In this document: piece by piece, positions 56,544 through 64,000 of the stretch
How positions within the stretch are numbered: the stretch's first letter is position 1
How the letters are laid out: each line of letters opens with the position of its first letter
The notes under the pieces: generated by a model
The model's input: only the letters and a program-made list of their open reading frames with translations
Told to the model about the DNA's origin: nothing
The model's database searches: none
Source: Blakeslea trispora
Lineage: Eukaryota; Mucoromycota; Mucoromycetes; Mucorales; Choanephoraceae
Assembly (NCBI GenBank): GCA_025331445.1
Contig: JAIWNE010000004.1
Span: 372,001 to 436,000 of the forward strand
Direction of reading: 5' to 3'
Length of the DNA stretch: 64,000 nt
Translations under genes and position numbers: made by a program

Positions 56544-57699
56544 TTAATATGGCGATCTACTGGCGTCATCAGGTTTGTGAACATTTTGTTGAGGTACGTG
56601 TGCATTTGCATTGTATTGATGTTGTCCTGCAACACCAGAATATGGAATAGGGTTTGCATGATGCATAGGTTGTTGTGGAGAATAAGCTGTAGTAGAAGTG
56701 CTATTGTCATAGTAATAAGCATTACTATCATCATAGTACTCCTGTTGAGGATTGTAATAATATCCACCCTGCTGTTGCTGTGGCTGCATGCTGTAATCCA
56801 TGGAGCTATCGTAATAGTTTCCATAGTTATTATAGCCATAGGCATCATCCTGGTAGTAATTGCCTTGATCATTCAGTCGAGGCACAGTAGGTGACATTGC
56901 CTTGTTGTTCATTGCCATAGCTGCGCCTGTTACACCACCAGCAGTAGCCATACCAGCACCAGCAGATGCATCGTTCATATTGGCCTTGTGTTGATGAGGA
57001 AAATCCCCTAGGCCATAATCCTCAAAGTCGTTCTTTTTCTTCTGTCGCTTAGTACATCCTCCCCGACGATTAATACAAGCGATTACACCACCAAGCAAAG
57101 CAAGACCCACTAAAATAGTTGAAATAGGTTATTAGGTGACACAAACATTTAGATGGATTTCTGGTTTGATCCAGTTAGAAAAAAAAAAAGAGCTTACCAA
57201 CGCCGCCTACTACAGAGCCTATGATAATAGGTGTTGTTGATGGCTTAGGGTCACTGACCGTGCCTGTTTGAGTAGGTGAAGAAGCTGCAGATGTTGTTGA
57301 GCTAGAGGAGGTTACTCTTTCAGTTGTGGTTGAGCTAGGGAGAGAAAGAGAAGCCGAAGCCGAACTAGCTACACTGGTCCTAGAAGGGGCAGCAGATGAA
57401 GTAGCCGAAGGTACTGGTGCAGATGAAGCAACACTGCTAGACGAAGGCTGAAGAGTAGAAACAGAGCTACTTGATGGCAGTACCAAAGTTGATGAAGGAG
57501 CGGGTCGCGAGGTAGTAGATATGTCAACAGAAGGAGCAGCAGAAGATGAAGCTTTGCTTGTCGTTATGGGTTCTCTTGATGTTACTGACGCAGAAGTGAT
57601 AGTAATTGGATCATTTGAAATCAAGATCTGCGCACTACTAGTTGTCAATAAGAACAATAGGACAAGCGTAGTTGGTAATGTCTTGACAGATAATCGCAT
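56544..57699 (-). CDS. mucin-like single-pass membrane protein, Mid2/Wsc-type surface sensor candidate
   Basis: There are two exons joined at GGV/VGLALL (intron about 57112-57197). Residues 1-23 (MRLSVKTLPTTLVLLFLLTT) form a signal peptide. The next 130 or so residues are almost only Ser, Thr, Ala, Pro and Val, an O-mannosylated rod. One membrane segment (TTPIIIGSVVGGV then VGLALLGGVIACI) is followed by a basic stop-transfer NRRGGCTKRQKKK, then a cytoplasmic tail of about 170 residues rich in Tyr, Asn, Gln and Asp (for example MQPQQQQGGYYYNPQQEYYD). This layout matches cell-wall stress sensors of the Mid2/Wsc type, but there is no WSC cysteine domain, so sensor function is an inference. Fungal-specific; length about 360 residues. 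Confidence 0.75.
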
Positions 57700-59685
57700 A
57701 ATTCAAATGAACAAAACTTGTCTATAAATATTATGGTATTCTACAGTATGAGAAAAAAAAAGCAACAATAAAGAAAAAAAAAATAAAGAGAAGAAAAAAC
57801 AAAACAAAAGAAATCAAAAAGTCCCTTGAATTAAAGACACCAAATCTTTGTGCTGTTAAGGTACTACCATAATATTAATTGTGTCACTCGAGCAACAACA
57901 TCAGGTAAGGTCCACAAACTAGTAAAATTGGCTTCTTTGCACAATGTTTGCCTGAATGGAGAACAATAAACTTATCAACATTCTTTCTTTTTCAGTCTAT
58001 TGTTAAACAATAGCAAAGAAAATAGATAGTTGACATGTATCAACAACGTAAAAACACAAAGTAAATACATATCTTGTTTAATGCAAAATGAGTGTTGCAC
58101 ATATGATACCAAGTCGAAATAAAGAAAAAAAAAAAGAAAGAAAAAGCTTAAAAATTGCCATTATTTCTCAGATCTCAGTTGAGGAAACATAACCAGGCAT
58201 TTTATCTAATTATAATTTTGCCTTTAGCATTCTTTTTTTTTTCTTGCGAGCAATTGAACTTTTTCACGATATGAGAAAAGGCAACATTGATAGATCTTGT
58301 TATGATTCTGCACAAGCGCAGCACTTGGCTGTTTGTCTGTTCATATGAAAAGCCAAGCCAACCTTCCTACGGCTTAATGAAGTCATCACGCAAGTCATTA
58401 CTTATTTTCAAAAAATTGGCTTGCTTTACCTTATTTTCTCTAGTTGCATTTTCAGTAACTGGGAAAAGATCATGAAAAAACAAAGACACAATGTCTCACG
58501 TCTCGCGTGATACAATTCTTTGTGCAACGCTCAACGCTCATCATGCCTAACCAATTAGCTTGGAGATCTAACAAAAGTCTATTCTTTCTATTTTTTGCCT
58601 TGTTACAAAAAAAGGGTCCTAAAGAGACAATATTTTATTTGCATTAGTTCTTCCAATTCAGCAGATGTAATTGTATTGTTCTTTTGAAGGTAGGATAGTA
58701 GCAAAGCTGAAATAACCACGGGCGCATAAAATATGTTCGAATCAACTTGTCTTTAACAAATGTCTGCTTCCTTTGGCAAGAGTCTGTTGCTCTGAAATAC
58801 TGATACATGCAGAAAAGTGAGATGAGTACCTTAAAAATAGTTGCATTTGATTAGATAGACGGTTATGATGACTTTATGGGTCATATCAAATAGAGAAGTT
58901 TTTTTTTTTTTGAGATTTGCTTTTTATTATACGCTACCTATACCTACTTTTTGAACTTGAGATATCACGAAGACAAAAGAAAAAACATGAAAGATGATTT
59001 AAATACTTTTTTTTTTTGTATAGAAAAGTTTGGCCTAAAGAAACAATGAATTATACATAAGGCGAGACTAGTAATACATATACGACAAATCGCTTAAAAG
59101 AACTTTTGCTGAGACAGCTGTTGTCAATGTTATTTTGTACCATTAAATATCTCTCTCTCCAAGTTATTACTTCTAGTCTGTGTTGACATATGAATATGCC
59201 TATAAACAGCCTTTCGAAATGTCAGGCTTTTAAAGTGCTCGCTTTTATCTTACTGCTAATACGATACTGTATATCCTCGAAAAGGATGCATTTATTAATT
59301 ATATATATGCATATACCATTCGTTAGGGCTATAGTATTTTTTTTGGACATACAATTGGTTGGGATTGAATAGAGGTAGCTAAAACAGTGATGCCAATAGG
59401 GCTTTTTGTAATCACTGATTTTTGGCATTATCAACAACAACAAGCATATACCATACCAAAATTCCTTTTTCTTTAAGAAAATCATCAAGTACTTAGAGTA
59501 CTTTGATATTCTTTCACCCATTCAGTACATCAACAAGTTCAGTCCAATTGATTCAACTATACACTGCTCTCTCATTTTGATCCATGTTTTTGAAGATTCG
59601 TGTATTTTTCAAAGCGCGATTTTTTAAGGTTGCACGCATACACTTTATTTCGAAAAAAAAATTCTCTTATTTCGTTCTTCACTGA
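57700..59685. other. divergent intergenic region
   Basis: 2 kb between the 5' ends of the surface-protein gene and the DNA polymerase gene. AT-rich with A and T runs. Short frames (58287-58475, 59190-59372) lack coding character. It should contain both promoters. Confidence 0.5.
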
Positions 59686-62600
59686 ATGTCCAACAAACGC
59701 TCCAAAAGCGATTCGCCTCTAGAAGAAAGTCTTGAAAAGAGGCAGAAAAGCAATCCCACAAAGGTAACTGATTGCCTTCTTATCTGTAGTTTGGATGCTA
59801 AACATAACTTAGCCACAGACAAGATCTGCCAATGAGACTCTCAACTTGAGTGAGACATTTTTTAGTAGCTTGATGCTATGTGAGTTAGTTCACTTCGCTT
59901 GATCTCGGCAAACAATAGCGATATTAACTATTTTGCTAACTCAAACACCTATCACAGACGAAGTACTCGATGTCAAAGCTACCGATGAAGAAAAGAGTGT
60001 TTTAGCTGACAACGTAAAACTGGAAGATGCCTCAAAGAATCGCGATCATCACAGAGACGGTTCTGAAGAATATTCGATTGAAGTTGCTATAGACGAATCA
60101 GGAAGCAACGATGAGATGAGCGAGTTTATACTCAACAACGAGATTCTTTCCATTCTCAATAACTCACATCTTTCACAACCTTGTACAGATCAGAATATAA
60201 GCAACACAGCTCAGAATGAATCAAATACAAATTTGCAAGATCTAGTGATTGATGTTGTAGCTTTGGATTCTCAGAATTCATTCAGTATCAGCAACAGTAA
60301 CAACAATCATACTAATCCTGTTATTGACTCATCCGGGATAGCACCTACAGATACACAATCAAAAGTCCAATCTGATAATGCTTCTAACGCTGACAAACAA
60401 ACAGAGGACTCTGAAAGTGATGAAAGCCGCGATGTTTTCTTTGATGTTGATAACGCTGCTTTCGAAAAAGAAGCTATTTCTGAAAGGCAAAGCTCAACAA
60501 GTGAAAGCTCCAGCCTGTCATTCTCGGTTAAGAATCAGCCTGATAGCCAAGACAACAAACATCAGACAACAGAGATAGTTTTGTCGGATCATACTAGCTC
60601 ATCTGATGATATCGCACCTTCTCAAGAGACGAGCTCTGCCTCTTCAAATGATGTCGCTTCTGAAGATGAAGAGAGCAATGTTGATACAGAAGGTGGTTCG
60701 GAGGAAAGCAGAATTCAAGTAGTAGATCCCTCAATGGTGGCTGAAAGTAGTTTATCTGTAGAGCCGAATCAAACTCCCGACAACGATCTAGAGTCGAATA
60801 CCGATGCACCTATAAACACAACACAAGATGAAATGATGCTAGATAAAGAGAGCGAAGATGAAAGCAGTCAAGAGGACGATGATATTGATCTAATTGAACC
60901 GCAGCCAGTGCTTCGCATTAATACACAGGTTATACCAGTACACTGGGAAGAAGATATGGTTCAATCTATCGACATTACTCCACACCGGTTGTTTGAGCCT
61001 ACTAAATACAGACCAAGGATAGTGCGTGAGAAGACGATTCCAATTTTAGAGATGTGGTGGTATGACGCATATGAGGATTTCAGTTCAGGCACTGTATATC
61101 TTTTCGGAAAGGTAATAGAACAAATGCAAACAAAGAAGAGCAGACGATATAGAGGGGACAAAGGAAAGTAGAACAAGATATGTTAACCCTCTACCATGTC
61201 TTTAGAGTTACAATAGTGAAAACACGTGCTATGAGAGTTGCTGTGTTCGACTACAAGATGTTCAAAGAGAGATATATGTTCTCCCGAGGCAATACAGAAT
61301 GGATGGTAAACCACAAATGATGTCTCCTCCCTCTGTCTGTTAACTGTTGTTTATGTATCCTGCGCTTTGGCTAGATTATGGAAATCAAACAAATGACAAA
61401 GTCTCACTTGCTGATGTCGAGAATGAGTTGACATCCTTGTTACAGAACAAAGGAATATCAAGCTTCAAGATGGAAACATGCAATCGCAAATACGCTTTTG
61501 ACTCAACCGAAACTCCTGCTGAAGCATCTTACATAAGGCTAAATTATAGCTATATAGATTACGAGCTGCCTGTTACTCTAAAGGGAAGGACATTTAGCCG
61601 TGTATTTGGTGCAAACACAGGGCCTTTAGAACACTGGATTATCCAGCGGCACATTATGGGTCCATGTTGGATCAGGGTTGCAGATGCAATGATAACAGAT
61701 GCGACACTATCATGGTGCAAGCTAAATGCAACAACTACTGGAATCCATACCTGTACTGTTGCTGAACAGCAAGAGACGGTGCCTCCTTTAACCATTCTAT
61801 CACTAAACACAGTATCCTACAGAAGCCCAAATACTAATTCAAATGAAATTGTGGCTGTGAGTGGATTTGTTCGCAAAAATGGTAAGCGACGATGAAAATG
61901 CTTGGGGAGTCAGGATGGCATAAAGAACTAAAATACTTTCTTTCTTGGCCATATGAAGCAACAATTGATGAATCAGATGTGGTGCCTGTAGATGCTACAT
62001 GTTTCACGTTTGTTCGCTTACTACCAGGCACAGAATATACCGAGGACATGATTGATACATGCAGAAAGACTCCCAATCATCATATCTTTTTAGAATCTAC
62101 AGAGGAGGCTCTACTTAGTGGCCTTATAAATACCATTCATCGTTTAGATCCAGATATCCTAGTAGGCCATGATTTTTATGGCGTCAGTTTGAATTTGCTA
62201 CTGCGTCGAATGAAGCACTTCAATGTTGAGCATTGGCACAAGATTGGCAGAATACGCCATCAAAAATGGCCCAAAACAATCAGTTCTTCATCTTCTGCTT
62301 TACTAGGCGAGTCTTCCATTCAAGAACGTCGCTTGATGACTGGCAGAATTGTATGCGATACATTAATGGCATCCAGAGACTTAATTAAGAGCAAATCATA
62401 TGATTTGACAGAGCTGGCCTCTGCTCAGCTTCATATCGTACGCTGTTCTATTGAACCCAGTCAACTTAAAAAACATTTCAGTCAAGATAGCAACCAACTC
62501 TTGCTGCTCCTGAATCATTGCCTGTATGATGCATTCTTAGCATATCAGCTTATGACCAAGATGAATGTACTTTTGTTGACAAAGCAACTGACAAATATAT

Positions 62601-63931
62601 CAGGCAATTTGTGGTCGCATACATTGTATGGTGCACGGCTAGAACGGAATGAATATCTATTGCTTCATACATTTTACCAAAAGAAATTCGTATACCCAAA
62701 CAAGAGATGGAAAGAACAAAAGACACTTCAATTTACAGACGAAGCATTAGGTAGTGTATCTAAAGCATGGTTTTCTCTCTTTTTCTTTTTTTATTCATAT
62801 GTATTTCTTTCTTTACTCTAATAGAATATGAAGTATCAAGAAAAAAGCCAGGAAACTTCAAAAGCAAGTCTTATATGTCGCTTTCGGGTGGGCTAGTGCT
62901 TGAACCAAAAATTGGTCTTTATGATGACTATGTACTGTTACTAGACTTCAATAGCTTGTATCCTACTATTATGCAAGAGTTCAATGTGTGTTTCACCAAC
63001 CCGAATCTGAACAATTACAATGCATCCTCTTCTGATGAATCTAAACTAGGCGTTTTACCTGAATTGGTCAAAGAGTTTGTAGAACAACGCAAAAGGGTAA
63101 AAAAACTAATGCAGAACCCCAACCTAAGTCGAAGCCAAAGGGCAAAGTATGAGATCCAACAGATGTCTCTCAAACTGACAGCTAATAGTATGTACGGCTC
63201 ATTGGGCTCTAATGTCTCTCGGTTTGAATCAAGAAGACTGGCTGCTATCATCACGGCTAAAGGGCGCGAAGTGTTGGAGAACACAGTTGATTTGGCTTCT
63301 AAGCTTGGGCTGGATATCATTTATGGTGATACTGACTCTGTTATGATCAACACACATCAAAAGAAGTTGATGAAGGCAAAAGCTATTGGAGAGCGCTTTA
63401 AAGCGCACATCAATCGGCACCATCAGTTATTAGAAATTGACATAGACAGTATCTTCCGACGCACTTTATTGGCACGCAAGAAGAAATATGCTGCTTTGGC
63501 TGTCAGTGAGAGATCGGATGGTACTTGGCAGGAGTGTGTTCAGATAAAAGGTTTGGATTTAGTCAGGAGAGATTGGTGTGGTCTATCTCGAGAAGTTTCT
63601 GAGCAAGTGTTGCAATTGATTTTTCAACAAGAAGACCAATCTACAATTGTCTCAACCATTCATCAATATCTACAAGATGTTGCAAGGAAAATGGAAAAAA
63701 AGGCGTATACTATTGACAGTTATATTATCCGCAAACAATTGACCAAGATACCACAACAATACATGAATTCCAAATCGAACTATCATGTAACGGTAGCTAA
63801 ATCAATACGCCGTGCTGGGCAAATGGTACGTGTGGGTGATACAGTTGCCTATGTCATGTGTAGGTCGCCTAATTCAAGTGTTACTGTCCCTTGTACACCA
63901 AAAGAAGTAGTTGATGGTAAACTGGAAATTG
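59686..63931 (+). CDS. POL1: DNA polymerase alpha catalytic subunit-like (family B), partial at the right edge
   Basis: The catalytic subunit of the replicative primase-polymerase, a nuclear enzyme. I splice exons 59686-59763, about 59815-59882 and about 59921-61110, then about 61207-61291, 61375-61880, 61910-62749 and 62824-63931. The next intron starts at 63932 and the C-terminal part lies outside. The first 330 residues are Asp/Glu/Ser/Asn-rich. Pol alpha marks: MWWYDAYEDFSSGTVYLFGK, FSRVFGANTGPLEHWIIQRH, DPDILVGHDFYGVSLNLLLR, GRIVCDTLMASRDLIKSKSY. Polymerase motif A is DFNSLYPTIMQEFN, motif B KLTANSMYGSLGS, motif C YGDTDSVM, then KKKYAALAV and KGLDLVRRDWC. The exonuclease acidic residues are not evident, as usual for Pol alpha. 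Unusual: motif B continues GSNVSRFESRRLAA where the family has GF..SRFYA.PLA, and the usual alpha N-terminal domain is not visible. Confidence 0.85.
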
Positions 63932-64000
63932 GTAAGTAAACAGTGTTTCCTAGATAATCCTTTCCCCCCTCTCTTTTTTTTTTTTTTTATCTAAATCTCT

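Overview
This window is nuclear DNA of a filamentous fungus, most likely an early-diverging one of the Mucoromycota (Mucorales type). The evidence is an AT-rich background, compact genes split by many short GTAAG...YAG introns of about 50-90 bases, fungal mitochondrial ribosomal proteins, and a Ku80 that keeps the animal-like C-terminal domain missing from budding-yeast Ku80. The assignment is by inference; no marker such as rDNA is present.

Layout. 1-8.2 kb holds three minus-strand genes: a DUF2009/UPF0652 protein with a B-box-like zinc finger, Ku80, and mitochondrial ribosomal protein mL58. 8.8-12.2 kb is a decayed Mutator-like (MULE) DNA transposon with terminal inverted repeats of about 100-140 bp. 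13.8-16.9 kb is NOP14 (ribosome biogenesis). 19.0-25.7 kb carries an Atf/CREB-type bZIP factor, a secreted metallophosphoesterase/5'-nucleotidase (yeast Smn1 type), a Golgi GDA1/CD39-type nucleoside diphosphatase and ribosomal protein eS25. 26-31.7 kb is gene-poor but contains a 50-residue secreted peptide gene with a Kex2-type KR site. 31.8-40.4 kb is dense: a second bZIP factor, NAD(P)HX epimerase, a HAD sugar/glycerol-phosphate phosphatase, mitochondrial uL30m and a gamma-tubulin complex protein of GCP5 type. 40.4-48.2 kb is a gene desert with decayed genes, a Tc1/mariner relic and a 14-bp minisatellite that ends in two perfect palindromes. 48.2-64 kb holds an STK16/Env7-type kinase, a 1640-residue Sel1-repeat protein, a mucin-like single-pass surface sensor and, running off the right edge, a divergent DNA polymerase alpha catalytic subunit.

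Functional links. Most genes are unrelated housekeeping genes, as is usual for a eukaryotic chromosome arm. Two neighbour pairs are suggestive: the 5'-nucleotidase-like enzyme next to the GDA1 apyrase (sequential nucleotide breakdown in the secretory pathway), and NADHX epimerase next to a HAD phosphatase 77 bases away on the same strand (both classes contain metabolite-repair enzymes). Gene models were spliced by eye from GT/AG boundaries that restore family-conserved protein sequence. Exon edges given are my reading and have no transcript support.
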